From: Mayamaea pseudoterrestris
Taxonomy: Eukaryota; Bacillariophyta; Bacillariophyceae; Sellaphorales; Sellaphoraceae
Reading direction: 5' to 3'
DNA length: 64,000 nt
Assembly (NCBI GenBank): GCA_027923505.1
Contig: BROI01000011.1
Location: 372,001 to 436,000, forward strand
The notes below the pieces were generated by a model, which did no database searches, was not told the DNA's origin, and worked only from the letters and a program-made list of their open reading frames with translations. Below, one piece after another: positions 1 through 8,667 of the stretch (position 1 is its first letter; the number at the start of each line of letters is the position of its first letter). A program made the position numbers and the translations under genes.

Positions 1-183
1 AGTCAACGACGCCAGATTGTTTCGATGAGGATGGCCATCATGGTGAAGCGCGAGGATCGCGTGATGACCTCAGCAGAGCTTGGCGCCAAAATTGAAGTTG
101 CACGGATCGCAGCAACGCGGACTTCGCTAGCTGGATGCTTGGCCATGAAACGAGAGTACCTTATTAGCGGACTTATTGATTAG
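1..183 (+). CDS. 3' end of an upstream gene (partial)
   Basis: The first 183 bases are open in frame 1 and end with TAG, giving the last 60 residues of a protein whose start lies before the window. The peptide is basic and Met-rich (MRMAIMVKREDRV) and ends in EYLISGLID. It is followed by a GC-balanced stretch without further coding signal and then by the GFA-like gene in the same direction. I do not recognise the family and 60 residues are too few to assign one. It could also be a chance open stretch at the window edge, so confidence is limited. Confidence 0.4.
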   Translation, partial: SQRRQIVSMRMAIMVKREDRVMTSAELGAKIEVARIAATRTSLAGCLAMKREYLISGLID

Positions 184-403
184 AGAAATCCATTAACATT
201 GCATGGGTGAACACTTTGACGCGAAACTGGGTAAATGCGTCTCAAGAACTGCGCTCCGTCCCTTTGCTTGCGAACGGCGGCAATGCGAACCTTGCATGGC
301 TGTTCGCGTTTCGTCGCCGAGCACATCATAAACACACGACCATTAGCATCATCATCACTTGCATCCAGCCTTTTGTTCCATCAAAGCACTAAATATAAGC
401 AAA

Positions 404-952
404 ATGAACTCGTTACATCAAACACTCAAGTGCAGCTGCGGCAAGGTGCAATTTGCAGTCGACTCTCCGTCGGTGCTTCGTCTCGTTTGCTACTGCAAGG
501 ATTGTCGCGGATACGTCAAGACGCTCAACGACAAGGCTGCCAACGTCACAACTCCGCTCGATGATTGGGGCGGCGCTGACTGGAGTAGCATATACCCAAG
601 CGAAATTACAGTCACTCAGGGCAAGGAGTACCTTGCCGTATGCAAAATTCGAGAGAAGAGTGGCATCCGTCGCGTATATGCAAGTTGCTGCCACACGCCC
701 CTCTTTAGCATTGGAGAGATTAGTTGCCTTCTCAACACGCATCTCATAGAAAACGACAAGAAGGCTGACGTTCGCTTTCGTATCATGGGACGACAGGCTC
801 TCACAGGCCAGGGTAAACGACCACCCATTAGCTGGTCGGTCCCACTCAGCTGGTTTTGGACAATGCCGGGGCGCGTTAATAAGGACAAGATGAAGCCGAC
901 ACCGATTGACATCAACGAGCCAAAGATTCTGGAAGGCTTTACGCAGGGATAA
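404..952 (+). CDS. GFA/CENP-V-like zinc-binding domain protein
   Basis: This intronless frame encodes 182 residues from the ATG at 404, which sits in an AAAATG context. An in-frame upstream ATG at 359 would add 15 residues that do not look conserved. The N-terminal part carries LKCSCGKVQFAV and then CYCKDCRGYV, followed by ASCCHTPLF. These Cys pairs are the spacing of the GFA fold (glutathione-dependent formaldehyde-activating enzyme-like, also in CENP-V), where they hold two zinc ions. The rest (GRQALTGQGKRPPISW and a basic Pro-rich tail) resembles the uncharacterised subgroup of this fold found in algae and bacteria. Family membership is well supported by the Cys pattern; substrate and any glutathione or formaldehyde chemistry are unknown. 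No targeting peptide is evident. Confidence 0.8.
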   Translation: MNSLHQTLKCSCGKVQFAVDSPSVLRLVCYCKDCRGYVKTLNDKAANVTTPLDDWGGADWSSIYPSEITVTQGKEYLAVCKIREKSGIRRVYASCCHTPLFSIGEISCLLNTHLIENDKKADVRFRIMGRQALTGQGKRPPISWSVPLSWFWTMPGRVNKDKMKPTPIDINEPKILEGFTQG

Positions 953-1787
953 GTTGGAGACAAGTCACGCAGCAGCTCATTTTATTTTCCCTTATGCACA
1001 TTTGCATAGTTTTTGTCCATTTGGCTATGATGGAACAAAAGCAGCCACTGTTATTATTGCACGCGTGGCCTTTTTAGTCCTGCCGCCATACCATGCATAG
1101 CGCTTTAGTTTTACTGGAACCTTGTCAGTTCGCATAAATAAATGGCCGTTGCCATTGCACAATTACTCGATTGACTTCGGAAAGGCATCGACGAAGCCAA
1201 TTGAGAGTTAGTTTGATGAGTGGAGAATAGTTGTCTCATTTACAGTTAGCTGATAGCATCTACGTAGACCTACTGATGGCTAGCTCCGCTGCGATTGTGA
1301 TAGCGCAAAGAAACTGATGCTAATGAACCGCTTTAATTGCATTGCCAAAGTCGGCAGTTTCTAGCCCAGTTTAGTCCGAGGGTTTATGATTGACAGCAAT
1401 TCAGTCAATACAAAGCATACGTTGGAGTAGCTTGCAACCTTCAATGCACATTATTGGATTCTGCATACCGGAATGCATCCTGTAGTCGTGGTAGGAGAAG
1501 GCAGCAACTGTGACTGAAAAACAAACCAGTAGCTAATCCAGGACTACGTACTATTCCCTACGTGCGGTGAGTACGCTCACCGATTGGTGATCGTCAACGT
1601 GACTTGACTGTGAATCTCACGTTTCCATTGACGAATACAACTATTGCCCTTTAGTTACACGACTCACGTTTCTGGCGCCACGCATTGACATTTTGAAATT
1701 TCGGTTTCTACGGTGTCCTTGCGATTTGTCGAGACAGGCCACAAGTTACTCCACTTGCAAAACCACTTCGAAGCATTTGTCATAGCT
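953..1787. other. gene-free stretch
   Basis: No open frame with coding character, repeat or RNA gene was recognised. The last part may hold the 5' UTR or an upstream non-coding exon of the gene at 1788, since the open frame there extends back to 1713 but only from a GTG codon. Confidence 0.4.
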
Positions 1788-2672
1788 ATGAACAGCACGA
1801 CAGAAATGGAAAGGTTTGTTACAACCATTTTGGCTCCTAGTAGGCGATGGCTGAGTGAGCGATTAAGCGATGAAAGCTCTCGTCCGACGGACAATGGCAC
1901 TTTCAGTATCCAAGATCAAAATTCATCGCCATCCATGCTTCGCATTTCCGTCGGCGAGAACGAGCGGCACTACCAGTGCGCAAAGGCAGAGGATGGCACA
2001 TTGCGGAATGTGATCCAGTCTCGAACCGAGTCATTAGATTGGACTCATCACTCGTTCGCCAATTTGCGATGGAATCAGAGTATGCATGGTGGATCCTTTG
2101 CATCGCCAGTGTCGATACTGAGTCCTACAGTGACGATGTCCCCTTTCAAAAGCAAAGCCACACTCAAAAGCAAAATGGCTCCTCCTTTTTACCCTCCGCT
2201 CGATGAAATTCTGCTTGATAGCCCCGGATCCTATGGGACAACAAAGGGACAATTTTCGACAAATATTTTTGACTCCTCTGAGCACCACTGTAGTTTTCAG
2301 CGGATTAGCAGCATACCTGTCCCAGTGTCGCTCATTGACGATGAGTCGGAGCATGCTCGATCGCACTCAATAAATATCAAGACACCATACCACGATATGC
2401 TTGTCGGCAAGCTGCAAAACTTTTACAGATCCAACATCGAGGTCAGTCCGGGTATCGAAGCCGATTTGATTGGTGCGCAGGAGACATTGGAGGCATTGGC
2501 GTCCGGCAGAATGGTTAGCTGCGCCTGCATGATTTGCGACGTTTGGCTCTCGTGCATGGATGGGGCTACCATGGTTCTCTGTCCTAGCTGCTATACGATT
2601 TCGCCAATCCATGACTCCAATTCTGACGATCTATTCCTGACTGTCGGGTTGGGGCTGCTTGCTGATAAATGA
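1788..2672 (+). CDS. Orphan protein with C-terminal Cys-rich (CxC..C..CPxC) module
   Basis: The frame encodes 294 residues from the ATG at 1788; the frame is open upstream but without an ATG. Most of the protein is low in predicted order, rich in Ser, Thr and Pro, and probably regulatory or disordered. The C-terminal 65 residues are different: a short helix-forming segment (MLVGKLQNFYRSNIEV, then EADLIGAQETLEALASGR) leads into SCACMICDVWLSCMDG and MVLCPSCYTISP. That makes five cysteines spaced as in a small zinc ribbon. I recall the same ending (a CAC..C....CI.DA..VLCP.C pattern) from uncharacterised diatom proteins, but cannot verify this here. Zinc binding is inferred. No catalytic motif is visible. 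Confidence 0.65.
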   Translation: MNSTTEMERFVTTILAPSRRWLSERLSDESSRPTDNGTFSIQDQNSSPSMLRISVGENERHYQCAKAEDGTLRNVIQSRTESLDWTHHSFANLRWNQSMHGGSFASPVSILSPTVTMSPFKSKATLKSKMAPPFYPPLDEILLDSPGSYGTTKGQFSTNIFDSSEHHCSFQRISSIPVPVSLIDDESEHARSHSINIKTPYHDMLVGKLQNFYRSNIEVSPGIEADLIGAQETLEALASGRMVSCACMICDVWLSCMDGATMVLCPSCYTISPIHDSNSDDLFLTVGLGLLADK

Positions 2673-3102
2673 ACCAGTGTACTCGGGCATTTAAGCTTCT
2701 TGCCAAACCATTGCTGCCTTCCTGTTTGGCTGCATGTTAAGACAAATTAAAGTCAAACTAAAGCAGAGATTTTATCACAGCAGTAATTCATGTCACGTAG
2801 CAAATGTTTCACCGTGTGTTCCGGTCCCATCGGTGAAAGCTGCCGGTGAATGTTGTAGAGTAGGCGTGGAGGTGTAGCTCAGCGAATGACCGTGCGGGAA
2901 ACACTCCAAACGAATTTGAACCGCGGCGCTCCTCAGTCGTCAGCAAGAAACGAGGCTTGACAAAATTGGTACATGGATACTTTAAAGACATTGTCGTCAT
3001 GGCGTCCAAGTCGTTCATTGCGTTTGCGTAAAAGGAAAACCAGGGACTCCGACGACCGAGGCGTTGAAGAAATGGCAATCGATGATCGATCAACCGTAAA
3101 CA
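2673..3102. other. gene-free stretch, 3' ends of two convergent genes
   Basis: This lies between convergent genes. A minus-strand open frame (2809-3093) exists but starts from TTG, lacks an ATG at a sensible place and shows no family motif, so it is not called. Confidence 0.35.
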
Positions 3103-4338
3103 TCATAGCAACACTTCCTCCCGAGACTCGCTGGCATGTTTAAGCAACTCCAGGATGCCAGAGTTTGGCGAGTAGTATTCGGACGGATATTTCGGCACTG
3201 AATCGTCCCACACTGCCTTGGTCGTATCATCGTCGGTCGCGCGCCAGTCTTCGTTCTCTCGTTGCAACGCTCGCACAGCTTTTGACGAAGGAACCAGCAT
3301 GCACAAACGCTCCACGCCGCTGTCGTACACGGGCGAAAACCCATGCGCGCGCAGCAACTCCACAGCCGCCTTAGCATTTTCAAGCTGCGACAGTTGGTGC
3401 AACGTTTCCGTCGGTAGTCCGACGCGATGCGCCGACTCGCTGTTGGCCGCTCGAATGCCGGCTCCCACTAAATGCCGCCGCGTGCCGTCGTTGCTCATGG
3501 CCATGACTAATGGTGGCATGACGCTGACACTCGCAAAACCAAGTTTGCACCAACCAACGCCACCTCCCCAGTCGCGATCAATCTGCGTGACCATGTCGTC
3601 CGGCTCCTGCTCGCGCACAAACGCTGTAATGAGCTTGGTCAAACCTCCCACGACGGTTGTTTCTCGCTGGGTGCAGAACCGGAGCAGCTCGTGCGACTGG
3701 AAAAGCACGTGTTGGCGTAAGATGGTGCGACTGGATGAAAAGGAAGCGGCAGCCACGAGCTCTTCCTCCGTCTTGTCACTTTCCGTAGATACAACAAAGA
3801 GTCCGTAAATATACTTGGCCTTTGTTGCGCCCCAAAGGTGATGTTTCAAAAAGAAGGCTCGAGCAACGTCGTTGGTGATGCGCTTGACAGTAGTTTTGCG
3901 CGCGTAGATGCGCCTCGTTTCCATCCCCGTCTTGACGCGCAGCCGACTCTGCACAATTTCAGTCTGCTGCTGCCAAACGTCTTGGTGCAAGTGGACAATG
4001 TCGAGTGATGATGATGATGATGATGATGTCAATGTCGCAGCATCCGTCATGTGTTTGCAAAGTGACGGCGACATTGGCTTGTAATCATTGTCGTCGCTGC
4101 AAGGCATTGGCGATGGAATGACATGGAGTAGAAACTGACGAGAGTTTCCAACCTCTAGCACATTATACCGGCCAAGAGGAAACTCGTTGGAAAGTTTCCA
4201 TGTAATTGACTGCTGATCCAACCAGCTTGTCACCGTTGTCCCAAACGGAAGTGCAGTGGCCGACTGGTAGACGGAACGAACCGATAGTGCGAAACTTGTC
4301 GAGACGAGACGAAACAACAAGACTCGTTTGAACAGCAT
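3103..4338 (-). CDS. Nuclear protein with phage homing-endonuclease-associated (Hef-like) domain
   Basis: This single-exon frame encodes 411 residues from the ATG at 4338. Residues 1-30 are hydrophobic and basic (MLFKRVLLFRLVSTSFALSV), suggesting organelle targeting or secretion. A Ser run near residue 105 is encoded by a GAT/ATC-type microsatellite. From about residue 140 the protein has RIYARKTTVKRI, FFLKHHLWGA, GLFVV, SHELLRFCTQRE, VVGGLTKLITAFV and IDRDWGGGVGWCKLGF. In that order these match the domain I know from phage-encoded Hef-like homing-endonuclease proteins (ARK..., FL..H..G, ELLRFC, VVGG.SKL, D..W..G..Y.KLGF). The typical nuclease module is not evident. After it, AKAAVELLRAHGFSPVYD suggests a second small helical segment. 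Function is unknown; the domain match is from memory of motifs. Confidence 0.6.
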   Translation of the reverse strand: MLFKRVLLFRLVSTSFALSVRSVYQSATALPFGTTVTSWLDQQSITWKLSNEFPLGRYNVLEVGNSRQFLLHVIPSPMPCSDDNDYKPMSPSLCKHMTDAATLTSSSSSSSLDIVHLHQDVWQQQTEIVQSRLRVKTGMETRRIYARKTTVKRITNDVARAFFLKHHLWGATKAKYIYGLFVVSTESDKTEEELVAAASFSSSRTILRQHVLFQSHELLRFCTQRETTVVGGLTKLITAFVREQEPDDMVTQIDRDWGGGVGWCKLGFASVSVMPPLVMAMSNDGTRRHLVGAGIRAANSESAHRVGLPTETLHQLSQLENAKAAVELLRAHGFSPVYDSGVERLCMLVPSSKAVRALQRENEDWRATDDDTTKAVWDDSVPKYPSEYYSPNSGILELLKHASESREEVLL

Positions 4339-4459
4339 GTTTCAGCAATCAGCTGGTCCTGTACTCGATCTATGGAAAGTAAAGTGTTGCCATGATGGCA
4401 GCTTTCGTCAACTTTGTGACATGCCAAATCGAATGGCGAGAAGGTTAAACAAGGGGACC

Positions 4460-6605
4460 TTACGGTCCGTGGCACTGACCCCCCCCCTCTCCGGGGGCGG
4501 GGGCCGGGAAGTCGCGAGCGGGCAATAGAACTCGACAAAACATGGTACAATATCGTAACTTGTCTGACTTGTCTGTCTTGTCTGGTGTGGAGCATACAAA
4601 ACAGACTGGGCTTGGCTTGATGGCACACTTGGTGGCATGCTGCTGAAGTGAGTGCTGAAGACAGTCCCAGACTTGGAGCCACAAAGGATGGCAGGCTTGA
4701 TGCTGCACTGGGAAGGAGACTACTGTAGGTCCTATGCCAGGTGACACACTGGGCTTGGCACTTGGGTCACTAGATGGCCAACTTGGTGGCATGCTGCTGA
4801 ACTGAGTGCTGGGGACAGACTTGGAGCCACAAAGGATGGCAGCCTTGATGCTGCACTGAAGGAGACTGGGTCCTGCGCTAGGTGACGCACTGGGCTTGGC
4901 GCTTGGTTCACTTGATGGCACACTTAATGGCAAGCTGCAGGGCTGAGTGCTAACATCAAACTGGGAGCGGTAGAGGAGGACGAACTTGATGCGACACCGG
5001 GAAGGAGACTGGGTCCTGCGCTAGGTGACGCACTGGGCTTGGTGCTTGGGTCACTTGATGGCACTCTTAATGGGAAGCTGCTAGGTTGAGTACTGGGAGA
5101 CAACCACAAAGGTGTGGTGGTTTATGCTCCAGGTGTCTTTGATGACAAGTTGGCTTTCCAGGAGATTGGTTCCATCACTAGGTGACACACTGGGCTTGGC
5201 ACTTGGGTTGCTCAATGGCCCACTTGATGGCAAGCTGCTATAGTGAGAGTGCTGGAATCAAACTGGGAGCCAGAGGAGGACAAACTTGATGCGGCACTGG
5301 GAAGGAGACTGGGTCCTGCGCTAGGTGACGCACTGGGCTTGGCACTTGGGTCACTTGATGGCACACCTAATGGCACACCTGATGGCACACTTGATGGCAA
5401 GCTGCAGGGGTGAGTGCTAACTGACGCACTGGGCTTGGCGCTTGGGTCACTTAATGGCACACTTATTGGTAAGCTGCTAGGTTGAGTGATGGGAGACAAT
5501 CACAAAGGTGTGGTGGTTGATGCTCCCGCTGTCCTTGATGACAAGTTGGCTTTCCAGGAGACTGGTTCCAGCACTAGGTGACGCACTGGCTTGGCACTTG
5601 GGTTGCTCAATGGCCGCTTGATGGCAAGCTGCTATAGTGAGAGTGCTGGAATCAAACTGGGAACCACAGAGGAGGACAAACTTGATGCGGCACTGGGAAG
5701 GAGACTGGGTCCTGCACTAGGTGACACACTGGGCTTGGCGCTTGGGTCACTTAATGACACACTTATTGGCAAGCTGCTAGGTTGAGTGCTGGGAGACAAC
5801 CACAAAGGTGTGGTGTTTGATGCTCCTGCTGTCCTTGATGACAAGTTAGCTTTCCAGGAGACTGGTTCTAGCACTAGTTGACACACTGGGCTTGGCACTT
5901 GGGTTGCTCAATGGCCCACTTGATGGCAAGCTGCTATAGTGAGAGTGCTGGAATCAAACTGGGAGCCACAGAGGAAGACAAACTTGATGCGGCACTTGGA
6001 AGGAGACTGGGTCCTGCGCTAGGTGACGCACTGGGCTTGGCGCTTGGGTCACTTAATGGCACACTTATTGGCAAGCTGCTAGGTTGAGTGATGGGAGACA
6101 ATCACAAAGGTGTGGTGGTTGATGCTCCCGCTGTCCTTGATGACAAGTTGGCTTTCCATGAGACTGGTTCCAGCACTAGGTGACGCACTGGCTTGGCACT
6201 TGGGTTGCTCAATGGCCGCTTGATGGCAAGCTGCTATAGTGAGAGTGCTGGAATCAAACTGGGAACCACAGAGGAGGACAAACTTGATGCGGCACTGGGA
6301 AGGAGACTACTGTAGGTCCTATGCCAGGTGACACACTGGGCTTGGTGCTTGGGTCACTTGGTGGCACACTTAATGGCATACTTGATGGCAAGCTGCAGGG
6401 GTGAGTGCTAAGTCAAACTGGGAGCCACAAAGGAGGACAAACTTGATGCGGCACTGGGAAGGAGACTGGGTCCTGCGCTAGGTGACGCACTGGGCTTGGC
6501 GCTTGGGTCACTTGATGGCACACTTAATGGCAAGCTGCTAGGTTGAGTGCTGGGAGACAACCACAAAGGTGTGGTGGCAGACGCTCCAGCTGTCCTTGGT
6601 GACAA
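4460..6605 (-). repeat. Decayed PS-rich tandem array
   Basis: About 2.1 kb of tandem repeats. Read on the minus strand they encode blocks such as SSDPSAKPSASPSAGPSLLP, the PSxxPSxxPS style of diatom cell-surface proteins. The marker GGTGTGGTG recurs at 5111, 5507, 5807, 6109 and 6568, giving higher-order units of 300 and 302 bp plus two longer ones (396 and 459 bp). Smaller sub-repeats carry CTTGGCGCTTGGGTCACTT. No minus-strand frame stays open for more than about 160 codons, and units are interrupted by stops. The plus strand has two short open copies (5591-5785, 5878-6087). I read it as a minisatellite seeded from a PS-rich coding sequence and no longer an intact gene. A spliced gene using only parts of the units cannot be excluded. 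Confidence 0.7.
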
Positions 6606-6647
6606 GCTATCCAGAAGACTATTCCTATGTAATCTTATAAAAACTCC

Positions 6648-6973
6648 ATTATATACCTCAATCTGTGGACATCTGATGAAGGCAGCATGGTAAAAAATTG
6701 ATGCTGTAACTTTTACAGCATATTGTTATCTTCATCCTTATTCAAACCGCTTTCTAATTGTCTTTATGTAGTTGCCATCCGACCAATTTCAGGCTGTATT
6801 TGGCTGTCTGATTATATACCTCAATCTGTGGACATCTGATGAAGGCAGCATGGTCAAAAATTGATGCTGTAACTTTTACAGCATATTGTTATCTTCATCC
6901 TTATTCAAACCGCTTTCTAATTGTCTTTATGTAGTTGCCATCCGACCAATTTCAGGCTGTATTTGGCTGTCTG
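6648..6973. repeat. 163-bp tandem duplication, two copies
   Basis: Two adjacent copies (6648-6810 and 6811-6973) are identical except for one visible base difference (GGTAAAAA versus GGTCAAAA). Each holds the perfect inverted repeat ATGCTGTAACTTTTACAGCAT (9-bp arms, 3-bp loop) at 6701-6721 and 6864-6884. The near identity indicates a recent duplication. No coding frame spans it. Confidence 0.9.
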
Positions 6974-7194
6974 ATTGATTGTGTAAAAGTGGTTCATTGA
7001 TGATTGACTAACTTGGCGGATGCAATGACCAAAGAATTCTTATTGACATTTAGCATTCGGAGCGCTTCGTCCTGTTGAAGTTCCATTGTCGTAGTTTAGA
7101 AGCGTCATCGACGGACACACGGACACGAGAAACTTTCTATTCACTGGACCCTAGGGGTCAGTGATATCGCACTGCAATTGTGGAAGGCGCGCCG

Positions 7195-7241
7195 GCGCTT
7201 CGTGAGTACCGGTAGGTCATGGATGCCGTTCGAAACCAACT
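7195..7241 (+). repeat. 47-bp direct repeat, left copy
   Basis: The segment around GAGTACCGGTAGGTCATG recurs in the same orientation at 8428-8474 with about five differences. The pair brackets the orphan gene 7372-8292. Confidence 0.75.
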
Positions 7242-7371
7242 TGTCCCGCGATTGTGCTATTGCGGAGGTATGTCAAGGCCCTTTACAGCAGATCTACGGT
7301 AGTTAGTAAGTAGAAATCTTAAAACCACTTATTTCAATTATTTACATCATGTAAAGCTCACCCGTTTTAGT

Positions 7372-8292
7372 TCAATGCCAAGAAAGTTTTTTGTCGCTAA
7401 ATGAACAATATAGGGCTTCGAGCGTTACCAACATGTGCATATCTACCTCATCTGGTCGACCCTTCAGTCCTCCGTCAGAGTTAGGGACATTAAACTTTGA
7501 AAGTCCACTTACAATGCACGACAGCATCTTGATATACTCGTAGAATACCTGGGGAGTGATGGTTGTTTTGTTCTTAAACTTCTTCATGACCGTCACGAAA
7601 TCCTCACTTTCCAAAGATGACTCTAGTTCCGTAGAGACAAAGTTCAAAGCATCTTCAAACTTCTTTCCTTCAGACTTGACACGCTCGAAAACGTCGATTT
7701 GCTTCTGGATGTAGGCGTCTCTCTCTGCATGCTGATCCTTGCGCAGAGCTACGGAACTCTCGGAATCGGCATGAAGCGTCAGACTTTCGGTGTAAGCTGT
7801 GTAGACGACCTCCCAAAAACCATGGTGCAACTGGTCCAACTTGTCGGCAAGGGTATCAATTTCTGCCAAAAGGTCGTCCACGCTGGCCAAGTCCGCCTCC
7901 GTCCCCGATTGTGCCTGCTTTGCCACTTTTGTTGCGAAGATCCGGATTCGGACTCTTTGGATCCTCGTCGCGACCTCTGAGAATTTGTAAGGTATTTTAT
8001 ACCAATCTACCTGGCTCACCTTTTGAGAAAACGAAAAAGTCGAATCCTGGAGGGAAAGCTCCGTCTCTTGCTTGTTGTCGTCTTCCTGCTCCTTCGTACC
8101 ATCCTGTTCGTTCTTATTAGTAGCTTCAGACGAAAAAGTCGAGCCTTGGTCACTCGCGGACTCGCTGGACTTGCTGGAACCTGCAGTTGCGGCGTTCGGC
8201 AAAGTAGAGTCTTCGTCACTCGCGCCTGTGACAGTTAGACTCTTGGGGTTGTTACTCGAGGCTGCAGATGCAGCGTTGGGTGGATTCACCAT
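7372..8292 (-). CDS. Orphan helical/coiled-coil protein
   Basis: An intronless frame encodes 306 residues from the ATG at 8292 (CACCATGG context on the coding strand). Residues 1-90 are Ser/Ala/Asn/Glu-rich and likely disordered. From about residue 95 the sequence is amphipathic and helical (KFSEVATRIQRVRIRIFATK, DDLLAEIDTLADKLDQLHHG, RDAYIQKQIDVFERVKSEGK), consistent with coiled coil or a helical bundle. There is no signal peptide or membrane segment. I recognise no family. It sits between two 47-bp direct repeats and head to head with the sulfotransferase gene at 8668. It could be lineage-specific. Codon use looks like that of neighbouring genes, so it is probably a real gene. Confidence 0.65.
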   Translation of the reverse strand: MVNPPNAASAASSNNPKSLTVTGASDEDSTLPNAATAGSSKSSESASDQGSTFSSEATNKNEQDGTKEQEDDNKQETELSLQDSTFSFSQKVSQVDWYKIPYKFSEVATRIQRVRIRIFATKVAKQAQSGTEADLASVDDLLAEIDTLADKLDQLHHGFWEVVYTAYTESLTLHADSESSVALRKDQHAERDAYIQKQIDVFERVKSEGKKFEDALNFVSTELESSLESEDFVTVMKKFKNKTTITPQVFYEYIKMLSCIVSGLSKFNVPNSDGGLKGRPDEVDMHMLVTLEALYCSFSDKKLSWH

Positions 8293-8340
8293 GGTTCCTC
8301 AACTCAATGACCCAGATCTTCCGCAGCAAAATGAGGAGCC

Positions 8341-8474
8341 GAATTCTGTTTGCTCTGCCGTGACTGAAAGGTGACGCGCTTCATGAGTACCGGTACGTCG
8401 TGAATTTGCTCTGTCGTGAAAGGTGACGCGCTTCTTGAGTACCGGTAGGTCATGAATGCCGTTTAAAACCAACT
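8341..8474 (+). repeat. Degenerate ~60-bp tandem repeat including the right 47-bp direct repeat
   Basis: Two imperfect tandem units share TTTGCTCTG, GAAAGGTGACGCGCTTC and GAGTACCGGTA; the second contains the right-hand copy (8428-8474) of the repeat at 7195. The core GTACCGGTAC is itself palindromic. It lies in the 375-bp region between the divergent genes at 8292 and 8668, so it may be part of their shared upstream region. Confidence 0.65.
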
Positions 8475-8667
8475 CCCCGCCCGTTCATTCTCCCAACGCG
8501 CATCTCCTCGGCTGTCGCTGCTTGTTCCTTCGTCGAGCAAAGTGATGCCTCCCCTTGACGACGTACATTCAATTATTCTCGCTCGCTAACTCGAACGACA
8601 AGCTCAATCTGCACTCGTAATACGAGCAATTTACTGCGCCAGTTTGATTGCAAATTATATATATATC

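Noticed and set aside
2809-3093. 95-codon minus-strand frame after the Hef-like gene
   Set aside because: Begins at TTG, no splice link to the upstream gene is convincing, and no motif.
4460-6605. Tandem array as a CRISPR-like array
   Set aside because: Repeats are long, contiguous and coding-derived, with no short constant repeat separated by unique spacers.
6701-6721. Palindrome as a bacterial-type terminator
   Set aside because: The context is eukaryotic, there is no adjacent gene end, and it occurs twice as part of a tandem duplication.
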